Assembly: GCF_004923295.1 (NCBI RefSeq) | Contig: NZ_CP039636.1 | Coordinates: 555,001-619,000 of the forward strand | Reading direction: 5' to 3' | Length of the DNA stretch: 64,000 nt | From: Azospirillum sp. TSH100 | GTDB lineage: Bacteria; Pseudomonadota; Alphaproteobacteria; Azospirillales; Azospirillaceae | Shown: in pieces, positions 22,788 through 34,728 of the stretch | Numbering within the stretch: position 1 is the first letter of the stretch | Layout: every line of letters begins with the position of its first letter | Position numbers and translations under genes: made by a program | Notes under the pieces: model-generated | Seen by the model: only the letters and a program-made list of their open reading frames with translations | The model's database searches: none | Told to the model about the DNA's origin: nothing

Positions 22788-22851
22788 AAGCCCTCTCCTC
22801 GAAGAAGGTATTGGAAACCGGTGCCGACTTTTCGGGATGGCGTATGGGGCC

Positions 22852-23346
22852 TCACCCGTGACTTCGGCATTGGTACTCGATCTCGTTTGCCGATGAACTG
22901 TCCACCCGCGTCCAGATCTCGCTCCGCCCGAAGATCGGTAATCCTATATAGGCACGAACTCTCAATGACTCATCCGACAGGACGGAGACACTGCCACTGT
23001 AGGTCTTGCCATCCTGAGGATTGTAAATGGACCCGTCCCAGCGGTTGGGGCCGGCGGGGGTCAGGCCGGTTATGACGACGAGGCCGCAGATGCGCTGCGC
23101 TTGTTTGGCTGGATCCGGGTTCTTCTGATCCAGGCGAGGCGAGCTGCTCCGATCCGTGGCGTTCCGCAGCCAGATAATCCGACCGCAGAATCGATTGGCA
23201 CAGCGGGTGATCCTAAGGACTGCATCCTTGTCTGCGGTCAGCCAGACACCTTGCAAGTCGGCTGCCGAAGCCGTCCCCGGCAGCCGGACAAGCGCCAAGC
23301 ACCCGATGGCTATCACCGCGGACCTGAGCATTGCCTTTTTGCACAA
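22852..23346 (-). CDS. DUF2147-family exported protein
   Basis: 164 residues. It begins with a signal peptide (basic MCKKAMLRS, hydrophobic AVIAIGCLALVRL, cleavage after ASA). The mature part starts LQGVWLTADKDAVLRITRC and has CGRIIWLRN, NRWDGSIYNPQDGKTYSGSV and YIGLPIFGRSEIWTRV, the pattern of DUF2147 proteins, small periplasmic beta-barrel-like proteins of unknown function. Members often lie near fatty-acid or lipid genes, and here a desaturase follows 64 bases downstream on the same strand, so the two may be cotranscribed. Confidence 0.85.
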   Translation of the reverse strand: MCKKAMLRSAVIAIGCLALVRLPGTASAADLQGVWLTADKDAVLRITRCANRFCGRIIWLRNATDRSSSPRLDQKNPDPAKQAQRICGLVVITGLTPAGPNRWDGSIYNPQDGKTYSGSVSVLSDESLRVRAYIGLPIFGRSEIWTRVDSSSANEIEYQCRSHG

Positions 23347-23671
23347 CGCAGGATCCTCCCGATTTCCCGGCTCCGGTTAATATTGTGAACGATCAACCGA
23401 AGCGCTATGGCGGACGTCCACCATCCTTTCAGCGATACGCTTTTGGTTGCGGGGATGGGTTGGTCGGGGGCAGGTCGCGCCAGCGCTTAACGCGCCGTTT
23501 AAGGCAGCGGCTTGACGGTACGAGCGGCCAGCATCGCGAAACTTCCCCGGTAGGGGAAGCTGGTCGGCGGAGGTGAGACGGCCGCCATCGAAGTCAGCAA
23601 TAACCGACTTGCCGGTAACCGGTGACAAGATGGGAAGAACCCCGGCACTCTCAGCCGAGCCGGGGGTGAAC
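23347..23671. other. intergenic region with hairpin
   Basis: No supported gene. It separates the upstream end of the DUF2147 gene from a pseudogene on the same strand and contains a GC hairpin at 23640-23665. Confidence 0.45.
23640..23665 (-). terminator. GC hairpin, probable terminator of the ELWxxDGT relic
   Basis: CCCCGGC (23640-23646) pairs with GCCGGGG (23659-23665). On the minus strand it lies just after the stop at 23672 and is followed by TTCTTCCC, compatible with a weak intrinsic terminator. Confidence 0.45.
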
Positions 23672-24140
23672 TTAATTGATCCGTTGTGAGACTCGGTCGT
23701 CGAAGGCTATATACTGTTTGGGCAGGGAGAGGCCGACCGGCGGATAATTCTTCACCAGCATTGCGCCTTCCGGTGTTCCGTCGCTGATCCACAAATCCTC
23801 GTAGTGGTTATAGAACAGCCTGTCTCCCACTGCGGTCAGGACCTCCAAGCGCCCGGCCCTTGGGTCCTCGCAAATGCTGCCATCCAGCTTGACCGTGCCC
23901 TCGTCCGTCCCGTCACTGATCCAAAGCTGGCCATAGCCGCCGGTCCCGTCCCAGGCGGTCAGGAACAGCCGGTCGCCGACCGCCGTCAGATGCGTGGGCA
24001 GGATCGGCAGGGGAACCGGGGGGCGAAGCTGCCGGGGAAGAAATCCTTGACCAGTTCCGTCCCGGCCGCCGTGCCATCCGACCGCCACAGTGCCCTGCCA
24101 TGGTCGCCGTTTTCGAATCCGGCCGTCTGGCGCTGAGCCG
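23672..24140 (-). pseudogene. ELWxxDGT-repeat protein, C-terminal relic
   Basis: The minus strand encodes three repeats of the ELWxxDGT type found in secreted beta-propeller-like proteins: ALWRSDGTAAGTELVKDF in one frame, then after a single-base shift near 24020 QLWISDGTDEGTVKL and DLWISDGTPEGAMLVKNY, each preceded by LTAVGDRLF. Typical members are several hundred residues with a signal peptide; here the N-terminal part is missing and the frame is broken, so the gene is dead. Its upstream end abuts the divergent P-type ATPase region. Confidence 0.75.
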
Positions 24141-24203
24141 TAACCGTGAAATTGCGGGATATCGTTCGCGTCGTTTCTCTTTCCTCGGCCGGCGCCTACA
24201 CTG

Positions 24204-26771
24204 ATGCAACTGCCGAGGACACGAGCTTTGGACCAAGGCGCCATCGCTGACGGGATCTGGAAACAACCGATCTCCGTCGTGCTCGAAAACCTGGATGCGA
24301 CGCCCGCCGGGCTGGGACGAACCGAGGCGGAGACCCGCCGGCGCAGATACGGTCTGAACCAGCCGCTGGCGCGCCGCCGCCGGCCACTCTGGCTGCAATT
24401 CCTGACACGCTTCCTCAATCCCCTGGTGCTGATCCTGCTGTTCGCCAGCGGCCTGTCGGCAGCCACCGGGAACATCACCAGCTTCGTCATCGTGATCGTC
24501 ATGGTCGTGCTCAGCGTCACCCTGGACTTCGTCCAGGAGATGCGGGCCGAAAACGCCGTGGAGGCGCTGCGCCGCACCGTCGCCGTGCATGTGCAGGTGC
24601 GCCGGGACGGTGTGGAGGTATCGGAGCCGGTGGATCAACTGGTTCCAGGCGACGTGGTCCGTCTGGCCGCCGGCGATCTGGTTCCGGCCGACTGCCGCCT
24701 CCTCGAAGCGCGCGACCTGTTTGTCAACCAGGCCATGTTGACCGGGGAGCCCTACCCGGCGGAAAAGCGCATCGATGCCGTCGCGATCCCGGCCGAAGAT
24801 GCGGAGAAGGCGCTCGACACCATATTCATGGGGACCTCGGTCATCAGCGGCAGCGCCACCGCCCTGGTCTGCCGGACCGGCGACGCGACAGCGTTCGGTC
24901 AGTTGAGCGGCACCCTGCAGGCGCCTTCCCCTCCCACCGCCTTCGAACTGGGCATCCGCCAGTTCGGTTTCCTCATACTGCGCCTGACGATCTTCCTGGT
25001 GTTGTTCGTGCTGGCGGTGAATGTGCTGTTCCACCGTCCCTGGCTGGAGTCCCTGATGTTCGCCCTGGCCCTGGCGGTCGGGCTGACGCCGGAACTGCTG
25101 CCGATGATCGTCACCGTCACGCTGGCGCGCGGTGCGATGCGGCTGGCGGAGCGCCGTGTCATCGTCAAACGGCTGGCGGCCATGCACAACATCGGCGCCA
25201 TGGACGTGCTGTGCACCGACAAGACCGGGACGCTGACGGAGGCGACGATCCGGATGGTCAGGCACCTGGATTTCCGTGGTGCGGAGAGCGAGCGCGTCTT
25301 TCGGCTGGCCTACCTGAACAGCCATTTTGAAAGCGGCATCAAGAGCCCGCTGGACGAGGCCATCATCGCCTTCCGCACCCTCGACGTGACCGGCTGGCAG
25401 AAGATCGACGAGGTGCCCTTCGATTTTGAGCGGCGGCGCGTCTCGGTTCTCGTTAGCGATGGCACCGAGCGGCTGCTGGTGGTCAAGGGGGCGCCGGAAG
25501 ACGTTCTGCGGCAGTCCACCCATTACGAAGGCGAAGGGGGCGTCGAGAGGCCGCTCGACCCGGCGGCGCGGGCAGAACTGGATGCCCTGTTCCAGAAACT
25601 GGGAGAGGATGGGTTCCGGGTGCTGGCAATCGCCTCCAAGGCGATGGGACGGGATCATACCTCAGCCGCGCTGGGAGATGAAAGCGAACTGGCCTTCGCC
25701 GGCTATGCGGTTTTCCTCGATCCCCCCAAGGCGAGCGCCATGGCGGCGATCAGCGATCTGACCGGGGCCGGGGTGGCCGTGCGCCTTCTGACCGGCGACA
25801 ACGAGCGGGTGACGCGTCACGTCTGCGCCGAACTCGGTCTCCCCGTCGTCGGCCTGATCACCGGCGACGATCTGCGGGCGATGAGCGAAGAGGCGTTGCG
25901 GGCCCGCCTCCCCAAGGTCAACGTGTTCTGCCGGGTGACGCCGGCTCAGAAGGAACGTGTGCTTTTGGCGTACAAGCGCTCCGGCCGGGTGGTGGGTTTC
26001 CTGGGCGACGGGATCAACGACGCCTCCGCCCTCCATGCCGCCGACGTCGGCATCTCGGTCGACAGCGCCGCCGACGTTGCAAAGGAGGCAGCCGGCCTGA
26101 TCCTGCTCGACCACGATCTGTCGGTGGTGCACGAGGCGGTGATGGAGGGGCGCCGGACGGTGCAGAACGTCACCAAATACATCCTGATGGGAAGCAGTTC
26201 GAATTTCGGCAACATGTTCAGCATGGCGGGTGCGTCGCTGTTCCTGCCCTTCCTGCCGATGCTGCCGACCCAGGTGCTGCTCAACAACCTGCTCTACGAT
26301 GCGTCGGAGGCCGGCGTTCCGCTCGACAACGTGGAGGCGGAGGCGTTGGCCCTGCCGGCGCAGTGGGATCTGCGGCTGATCCAGCGCTTCATGCTGGTGC
26401 TGGGCCCAGTCAGCTCCCTGTTCGATTTCCTGACCTTCTACGCCTTGCTTCACCTGTTCAACGCCGATGAGGCGCTGTTCCAGACCGGATGGTTCGTAGA
26501 GAGCCTTGCCACCCAGGTGCTGGTCATCTTCGTGATCCGCACCCGCCGCAGCCCCTGGCTCAGCCGACCCAACGCAATTCTGGCCGGGTTGTCGCTGGGA
26601 GCTGCCGCCGTCGGCGCGCTGCTGCCGCTGACGCCGCTGGCATCCTTCTTCGGCTTCGTGGTACCTCCAGCCTCCTTCTATCTGTTCCTGGTGGCCGCCG
26701 TCGTCACCTATCTGGTCCTCGTGGAGATCATCAAGCGGGTGTTCTTCCACTACATCGCTCCACGACAGTAA
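24204..26771 (+). CDS. mgtA: MgtA-type magnesium-translocating P-type ATPase
   Basis: 855 residues. P-type ATPase that couples ATP hydrolysis to Mg2+ uptake across the inner membrane. Visible parts are the actuator motif LTGEPYPAEK (about 180), the M4 segment VGLTPELLPMIVTVTLARGA typical of the MgtA/MgtB class, the phosphorylation motif DKTGTLTE (about 339), the nucleotide-binding VVKGAPEDVL, and the hinge GDGINDASALHAADVGIS (about 600). Membrane spans lie at 60-100, 255-310 and six toward the C terminus (LLYDASEAGVPLDNV matches the MgtA M5-M6 loop). The start at 24204 gives a complete N-terminal domain. A hairpin follows the stop. No MgtC gene or recognisable Mg2+ leader is seen. Confidence 0.88.
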   Translation: MQLPRTRALDQGAIADGIWKQPISVVLENLDATPAGLGRTEAETRRRRYGLNQPLARRRRPLWLQFLTRFLNPLVLILLFASGLSAATGNITSFVIVIVMVVLSVTLDFVQEMRAENAVEALRRTVAVHVQVRRDGVEVSEPVDQLVPGDVVRLAAGDLVPADCRLLEARDLFVNQAMLTGEPYPAEKRIDAVAIPAEDAEKALDTIFMGTSVISGSATALVCRTGDATAFGQLSGTLQAPSPPTAFELGIRQFGFLILRLTIFLVLFVLAVNVLFHRPWLESLMFALALAVGLTPELLPMIVTVTLARGAMRLAERRVIVKRLAAMHNIGAMDVLCTDKTGTLTEATIRMVRHLDFRGAESERVFRLAYLNSHFESGIKSPLDEAIIAFRTLDVTGWQKIDEVPFDFERRRVSVLVSDGTERLLVVKGAPEDVLRQSTHYEGEGGVERPLDPAARAELDALFQKLGEDGFRVLAIASKAMGRDHTSAALGDESELAFAGYAVFLDPPKASAMAAISDLTGAGVAVRLLTGDNERVTRHVCAELGLPVVGLITGDDLRAMSEEALRARLPKVNVFCRVTPAQKERVLLAYKRSGRVVGFLGDGINDASALHAADVGISVDSAADVAKEAAGLILLDHDLSVVHEAVMEGRRTVQNVTKYILMGSSSNFGNMFSMAGASLFLPFLPMLPTQVLLNNLLYDASEAGVPLDNVEAEALALPAQWDLRLIQRFMLVLGPVSSLFDFLTFYALLHLFNADEALFQTGWFVESLATQVLVIFVIRTRRSPWLSRPNAILAGLSLGAAAVGALLPLTPLASFFGFVVPPASFYLFLVAAVVTYLVLVEIIKRVFFHYIAPRQ

Positions 26772-26830
26772 TGCGGAACTCGGGGCGTCGGCGGACTCCA
26801 TCCTGAGAAGTTGGCGTTCAGGCGACCCTG

Positions 26831-26848
26831 CGGGAGACTGGCCTCCCG
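26831..26848 (+). terminator. hairpin after the P-type ATPase gene
   Basis: CGGGAG (26831-26836) pairs with CTCCCG (26843-26848) about 60 bases after the ATPase stop. No T run follows; weak support. Confidence 0.3.
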
Positions 26849-26970
26849 AGGCCGGCCATGATGTTGAAATGGACTCCCCATCAGCGGGCATAGCCATTGC
26901 TTTTGTCCAACTGTAAATCGATGGCCAAAAGCTTATGCTCTACGGAGAATCTGATCAAAGGGAGCGGCGT

Positions 26971-27336
26971 ATGTCCAAAAAGTTGCTGAACGACCGTCGT
27001 GTCCTCATTGTTGAGGACGAGTTCCTCGTCACCGTCGTTCTAGAGGCGGCGGTCCAGGAGGCAGGCGCCAGTGTGGTTCGGCTTGCCGCTTCGACCGTGG
27101 ATGCTCTTGCGTTGATTGAAGCCGAACCCTTCGATGTTGCGCTTCTGGATGCCCGATTGGATGAAGAACCGGTCGTTGACGTTGCCGACGCTTTGGACAA
27201 ACGAGGCATCCCATTCGTTTTCCACTCCGGATATGGTCCGGAACATCTCCCAAGCAGCCATCGTCATCGCCCCCTGCTTCGTAAGCCATCGCTTTCATCC
27301 AGTGTCGTCCAGGCACTGTACGAGGCGATGAATTAA
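26971..27336 (+). CDS. single-domain response regulator (CheY-like receiver)
   Basis: 121 residues from the ATG at 26971, preceded by GGGAGCGG. It is a stand-alone receiver domain: RRVLIVEDEFLV supplies the acidic pocket, DVALLDARLD contains the phospho-acceptor Asp, and LRKPSL contains the conserved Lys. There is no output domain, so it likely relays or buffers phosphate for kinases such as the HWE kinase encoded nearby on the other strand. Its stop overlaps the stop of a decayed receiver gene running the opposite way (shared TTAA at 27333-27336). Confidence 0.88.
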   Translation: MSKKLLNDRRVLIVEDEFLVTVVLEAAVQEAGASVVRLAASTVDALALIEAEPFDVALLDARLDEEPVVDVADALDKRGIPFVFHSGYGPEHLPSSHRHRPLLRKPSLSSSVVQALYEAMN

Positions 27337-27567
27337 CTGGAACAGAGTGGAGGACAAACGGCAGTCACCCGCTCATCGTCGAGCCGGACACCAGGATGGC
27401 GGCATCGAAATCTTCCCGTTCGATCAGCGCCAGGGCATCCGCCACGCAGCCGGCCATGCCGACGATGGCGGCTCCCGCATCCAGCGGGATTTCCTCCAAC
27501 GCCATGGCGATCAGCAATTCGTCTTCGACGATCATGATCCGGCAGCCTTCCAGATGCTTTCCGGTCA

Positions 27568-27568
<1 letters not shown>
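27333..27568 (-). pseudogene. response regulator receiver domain, frameshifted and truncated
   Basis: Begins MTGKHLEGCRIMIVEDELLIAM and continues as a receiver domain to FDAAIL. There a single base appears lost: the expected D-V-R-L-D-D-E continues in the next frame, so the phospho-acceptor Asp codon itself is destroyed. Read in the original frame it ends after VSGSTMSG at 27365; in the shifted frame it ends at 27333. The second half of the domain is also missing. Its start overlaps the stop of the CheB-CheR kinase gene (ATGA), so it was once the translationally coupled partner of that kinase. Confidence 0.8.
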
Positions 27569-30720
<3,152 letters not shown>

Positions 30721-30907
30721 GCTGCTGCCCTTCCACAGATCCTGACGATCCGGATCGATGTCGTTTGAGGATGCCGGGGATGGCGCTCTTGTCGGCGATG
30801 AGCTTTTCTACAGTTCAACTGGAGCAACCCCCTCGGGACGATGGCCGGCCGTCCCTGGTGGCGTTCTTCCTCACAGTCGATGCCAAATTCTGACGCGGAC
30901 GGTCAAC

Positions 30908-31105
30908 TCACTCTCTAGCACCTTCCTTTGGTTGGGCACCACCGTCATCGTCCCAGTTGCGAAGCAGAGTGCTACGCTCCCGCTGGAGTAGACGCTCATC
31001 GCCGATCCTTGCGGTCACCGGTGGCACGGACGCGGTTTCAATGAACATTTTCCCGTTCAGGAAATGGACTGACGACGAACGATGTTTCAGTTGTACGGTT
31101 TGCAT
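30908..31105 (-). CDS. hypothetical protein, 65 residues
   Basis: The start at 31105 is preceded by a strong ribosome site (GAGGAGGTGTCATC). The protein is small, soluble and basic (MQTVQLKHRSSSVHFLNGKM, then IETASVPPVTARIGDERL), with no membrane span. No family is recognised. It follows two other small genes on the same strand and may form a small stress-related operon with them. Confidence 0.5.
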   Translation of the reverse strand: MQTVQLKHRSSSVHFLNGKMFIETASVPPVTARIGDERLLQRERSTLLRNWDDDGGAQPKEGARE

Positions 31106-31193
31106 GATGACACCTCCTCTGCGGTAAAGTTCGGTGCGGAACGGCTTTCCGCGATAGACGGAGCATTGCTCCGCCCGGTCCTCGCAACAATGT

Positions 31194-31478
31194 TCATCCG
31201 GGCAGGAGAGTTCCGTTTCCCGCCGGTTCCAGGAGCCGGTCCAGTTCATCGGGGTCGATGAGCACCGTCTGCTCCATGGCCATTCCGCGATTGGAATGCG
31301 GAAGACGGAGCCAGGTCGCGCTGCGCCGATACACAGGGAAGGAGAGCGAGTCGATCAACTCCTCGTCGGTCTCCACGATGTAGCTTCCCGCCGGTTGCAC
31401 CCCGTCGACGCCGCTCAAGGCAAAAGGATGGGCGAACGTTACGGTCCTGCTGGTGGTGCGGGTGAATGCGGTGGTCAT
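31194..31478 (-). CDS. hypothetical protein, 94 residues
   Basis: The start ATG at 31478 follows GGGAGCACCC. The protein opens with an all-beta-looking segment (SRTVTFAHPFALSGVDGVQPAGSY, IVETDEELIDSLSFPVYRR) and ends with an acidic linker (IDPDELDRLLEPAG). I recognise the FxxPFxLxGxxxxxPAGxYxVETDEE pattern from small unannotated alphaproteobacterial proteins but know no function. It lies between two other small genes on the same strand. Confidence 0.7.
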   Translation of the reverse strand: MTTAFTRTTSRTVTFAHPFALSGVDGVQPAGSYIVETDEELIDSLSFPVYRRSATWLRLPHSNRGMAMEQTVLIDPDELDRLLEPAGNGTLLPG

Positions 31479-31527
31479 CGAAGGGTGCTCCCATTCATGT
31501 CCGGCGGATTTCCTTGAAAGCAGCTGT

Positions 31528-31683
31528 CTATCCGCCCGAACTGGAGAACAGCAGCCCGGCAAGAAAGCCGACTGAGACGCCAAGTGTCAGATAAGCCATG
31601 TTCTTCCATTTCGGCGCGGACAAAGCCCAGGCGGCACGCTCTGAAACCATCCACTCCGACAACGTCCCGTGCGTGAGCGACAT
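31528..31683 (-). CDS. small membrane protein, 51 residues
   Basis: The start ATG at 31683 follows GGAGATCGCC. The N-terminal half is soluble (MSLTHGTLSEWMVSERAAW) and the C-terminal half is one span (MAYLTLGVSVGFLAGLLF). No family recognised. Start signal and span make it a credible small membrane protein, first gene of a three-gene run (31683 down to 30908). Confidence 0.55.
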   Translation of the reverse strand: MSLTHGTLSEWMVSERAAWALSAPKWKNMAYLTLGVSVGFLAGLLFSSSGG

Positions 31684-31943
31684 GGCGATCTCCTTCCGGA
31701 TATTTGCTTCAAAATATGGTGCCGCCAAATTTTATTACAATGGGGGTGGTCGAATAATTACATTGATGCTTATTTGATTCGGACTGCCGCCAGCGTCCGC
31801 TGGACAGGATCCTCTACCTAGATGATTCTTGAGCGTCCCTTGGGCTGCCTTCTCACCATTTGCTGCGATGGAGCAACGACTTGCATGCCAAAGCACGCGG
31901 CAAAGACCTGCCATACGCGGCCCTGACCGATGTGAGCCACGGC

Positions 31944-32543
31944 TCAAAAAAACATGGACCGGACCGCCTCGACCGACTGCCAGACGGTGATCGCCGTGGC
32001 GATGAGAACGGCGGCGGCCATCGCCAACGACACTGCCAGCAACACCCCGTCCTCTTCCAGATAGGCCAAGGCGATCAGCATGATCGTCACCGCCGGGACG
32101 ACATTGCTCAGCGGAATGGGAACGAAGAAGACGCCTGCCAGCACGAGGACGACCAATCCGACCACGCGCGTCGTCGTCTCGAACGGCATTTTCCAGCGTG
32201 GGCGTATGACCGTCTCCATGCGCCTCAACACCGGCACGGTACGATCGACCATGCGGACCAGGCGCTGTGTCGAGAAACGCCGCGACATGATCGTCCTGGG
32301 AAAGGCCGGCGTTTCCCGCGCGAGGATCATCTGGAACGCGGGAATGGTCAGCAGCAGCCCGACGACCGGCGATGTTCCCGGAGTCAGCCCGATCAGTGCC
32401 AGCAACAGCAGGACGACGCCGAAGGAGCGCTTGTGCAGCCTGTCCAGCAGCCAGCCGAATGTAACGCCCTCGGCCGGAGCTTCTGCGAGCAGGCCACGCA
32501 AAACCTCGGATGTCGGGATATGCGGAGGCAAGGCCGAGGTCAT
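31944..32543 (-). CDS. exoD: ExoD-family membrane protein
   Basis: 199 residues from the ATG at 32543. The pattern TFGWLLDRLHKRSFGVVLLLLAL, IPAFQMILARETPAFPRTI and PIPLSNVVPAVTIMLIALAY is that of the ExoD family, with four or five membrane spans. ExoD is linked to exopolysaccharide synthesis and alkaline tolerance in rhizobia; its biochemical activity is unknown. It follows the PAS-HisKA_2 kinase gene by 43 bases on the same strand and could be cotranscribed with it. Together with the cyclic glucan synthase it gives this block a cell-surface theme. Confidence 0.85.
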   Translation of the reverse strand: MTSALPPHIPTSEVLRGLLAEAPAEGVTFGWLLDRLHKRSFGVVLLLLALIGLTPGTSPVVGLLLTIPAFQMILARETPAFPRTIMSRRFSTQRLVRMVDRTVPVLRRMETVIRPRWKMPFETTTRVVGLVVLVLAGVFFVPIPLSNVVPAVTIMLIALAYLEEDGVLLAVSLAMAAAVLIATAITVWQSVEAVRSMFF

Positions 32544-32586
32544 GACCGCATCGCTCCGGCCGTTTCGGTGGGGCGACACCTGCCTG

Positions 32587-33777
32587 TCATGCCGGGATCG
32601 ACACCGTAACGGTCGTGCCGGCGCCGGACCCGACGGTCAGACCGCCTTTGACCTGCTCGGCCAGCAACTCCATCAAGGTGAGGCCGAGCGAGCCCGTGCG
32701 TCGTTCATCGGCCATGCCGATGCCATCGTCACTGATGCTCATGCGCAGGACTTCGTACGAGATTTCCCGGAACGAGACGGCGATGCGGCCGGATCGCCCG
32801 TCCGGGAAAGCGTATTTCAGCGCATTGATCATCGCCTCGTTGGCGATGAGGGCCAGCGGGATGGCCCGATCCGGTTTCAGGAACACCTCGTCGGCGTCGA
32901 CATCCAGCACCACCCGCAAACTCTGTGCAGGCTCGAAGGACATCAGCAGGTCGCGGCACAGCATCCGCAGATATCCCCCGAATTCGATCTCCTGCAGCCC
33001 CTGCGTCCGGTAGAGCGTCTCGTGGATCTCGGCCATGCGGTCCAGCCTTTCCACGGCGCTGTGCAGCGCCTCCTGCACGGCCGGCTCCCGGCCATGTGTG
33101 AGGTCCAACTGGATGCGCAGGAAGGACGAGGCCATCTGGAGGGTGTTTTTGACGCGGTGGTTCACCTCCTTCATCAGGTTGTCCTTGTCGCGCAGCAGCA
33201 GGTCCTTGTCGGCAAGGGTGTTGCGCAGCACACGCTCCACCTCGGTGCGGCGCTCAACTTCGGCGGCAAGTTGGCGATTGAGTTCATCCAGCCGCCCGGT
33301 ACGCACCGCGACACGGTGATCGAGTTCTTCGTTGAGTTGGCGCAATCCGTCTTCCGCCGCCTTGCGCTCGGTGATGTCGACAAAGGACACGAAATGGTGG
33401 CGGATACGGTCTTCTTCGAAAACGGGTGCGACATGCTGGAGCACCCATAGCGGCTTTCCGTCCCTCCGATAGAGCCGGACCTGGCGCACGATGGCCTCGC
33501 CGGCGCGTAGGGCAAGGCCAATGGCGTGCGCCACCTCCGGGTCGGTGCCGGAGCCTGACAGCAGATGATAGTTCTTGCCCAGAATCTCTTCGCGCGCATA
33601 GCCGCTGAGCCTGGTGAATGCGGCATTGGCGAAGACGATCGGGATATCCGGCAGGGTGGGATCGGCGATCAGCATGGGCATCAGGGTCGATTCCGCGGCC
33701 ACCACGAAGGGGCCACCGCGCGCGGCCTCCATCCTGACCATTCTCTCTGCATCCTGTTGGTCGCGGGGATTATCGGG
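32587..33777 (-). CDS. PAS/LOV-like HisKA_2 histidine kinase
   Basis: 396 residues from the ATG at 33777 (AAGGAG seven bases upstream). An N-terminal PAS domain (about 20-140) has the full LOV-family layout (PIVFANAAFTRLSGYAREEILG, then GTDPE and FVSFVDITERK), but the photoactive site reads GKNYHLL instead of the GRNCRFLQ type, so the flavin-binding cysteine is Tyr. A coiled linker, a HisKA_2 phospho-acceptor region (LMKEVNHRVKNTLQMASSFL, about 203) and an ATPase domain (LALIANEAMINALKYAF, SDDGIGM, GSLGLTLMELL) follow. It is a soluble sensor kinase of the family that feeds single receivers or general-stress regulators. Confidence 0.88.
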   Translation of the reverse strand, partial: PDNPRDQQDAERMVRMEAARGGPFVVAAESTLMPMLIADPTLPDIPIVFANAAFTRLSGYAREEILGKNYHLLSGSGTDPEVAHAIGLALRAGEAIVRQVRLYRRDGKPLWVLQHVAPVFEEDRIRHHFVSFVDITERKAAEDGLRQLNEELDHRVAVRTGRLDELNRQLAAEVERRTEVERVLRNTLADKDLLLRDKDNLMKEVNHRVKNTLQMASSFLRIQLDLTHGREPAVQEALHSAVERLDRMAEIHETLYRTQGLQEIEFGGYLRMLCRDLLMSFEPAQSLRVVLDVDADEVFLKPDRAIPLALIANEAMINALKYAFPDGRSGRIAVSFREISYEVLRMSISDDGIGMADERRTGSLGLTLMELLAEQVKGGLTVGSGAGTTVTVSIPA

Positions 33778-34128
33778 CATGCAGCGCTCCTTCGTCCGAT
33801 CCATTATTTGAAAAGGATATAGCCGCTGAACGCAGCCTTCCCAGGCGAAGAAGTGGCGGAGTCCATTCGCCAATTTGGCGCCAATTGGCAAAATATATTG
33901 ATTGATCCATGGCAAAAAACTCCCGAACTTCTTGCGTATGAAAAATATAGCTTTGCGAATACCAAAAGAACATCTCCTTTATATTCGGCAATTTATAGTT
34001 CTTAATTTCAGATTATATTTTCAAAGCCATTGATATTTTGCGGTGCGACATAATATAGGATTAAGTCATCGAGGTAGAGCACAGCGCTCCCTTTCAGCTC
34101 TCGCACCCCAAACAGTTATGGAGACGTC
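33778..34128. other. AT-rich divergent intergenic region with possible promoter
   Basis: No gene. It separates the PAS kinase gene from the divergent phasin gene and is AT-rich from about 33880 to 34060. TTGATA at 34030-34035 and the AT-rich TAATATAG from 34051 form a possible sigma-70-type promoter for the phasin gene. I looked for the GGAAC...CGTT pattern of the alphaproteobacterial general-stress sigma factor and did not find it. Confidence 0.35.
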
Positions 34129-34677
34129 ATGGACGACGGCACTCATCCCACATCCACCATTCGCCCGACCATTCGCAGTGCCAGCGACGAAGCCGCGGCG
34201 GGTAACGACGCGCCGAAGGGCGCCGGCATCCGCAGCGCCAGCGAGGAGCACATGGTGAAACCTGCCCGCGAGCTTGGTCAGCAGCCGAGGCCCTGGCCGC
34301 CGAGGCTGCCCGGCGCTTCAGGCAACCAGGGCTTTCCGGAATCCGTCCGGACCGCCGGCCAGAGATTTGACCGTGCTCTCAAAGACGGTCTCGACGAGGG
34401 TGGCGGTCGGGCCACGGCACTCGGCGGTGCCCTGATGGCAGGCTATGGAACGGCCATTTCAGAAGCGGTCACCTTCATGGGCCAAGCCGCGGAACGCCAG
34501 AACGAGCTGTTGAGCAGCATGCTTCAGGCCCGCGGCCCGCAGGACATCATGACGGCGGGACAACGCTACCTGCTCGGCGGATGGCTGGCCTTCTTCGAGG
34601 TCAATGTCCGCGTCGTCCAGGCCGCGTCCCGGCTGTCGCAGGACACCGCGCACAGCCCGCCCCAGCCTGGCGCCTGA
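34129..34677 (+). CDS. phasin-family protein
   Basis: 182 residues; the ATG follows GGAGACGTC. The first 70 residues are polar and proline-rich and probably disordered. The C-terminal part (about 75-170) is amphipathic and helical (TAGQRFDRALKDGLDEGGGRA, YGTAISEAVTFMGQAAERQ, AGQRYLLGGWLAFFEVNVRV), the pattern of phasins, which coat polyhydroxyalkanoate granules. The gene starts a plus-strand run that continues with two DUF2382 stress-type genes, so it may be induced by stress rather than be the main granule phasin. Confidence 0.7.
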   Translation: MDDGTHPTSTIRPTIRSASDEAAAGNDAPKGAGIRSASEEHMVKPARELGQQPRPWPPRLPGASGNQGFPESVRTAGQRFDRALKDGLDEGGGRATALGGALMAGYGTAISEAVTFMGQAAERQNELLSSMLQARGPQDIMTAGQRYLLGGWLAFFEVNVRVVQAASRLSQDTAHSPPQPGA

Positions 34678-34728
34678 GGCCGCCGGCGCTCTTCAAAGCC
34701 GCATGACAGTATTTCGGGAGGATCTCCG

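Noticed and set aside
30758..30991. Short plus-strand frame between the CheB-CheR kinase and the small genes
   Set aside because: No ribosome site, low-complexity composition and overlap with a better-supported gene on the other strand.
33280..33640. Blue-light LOV photoreceptor assignment for the HisKA_2 kinase
   Set aside because: The essential cysteine is replaced by tyrosine in GKNYHLL, so ordinary LOV photochemistry is not possible.
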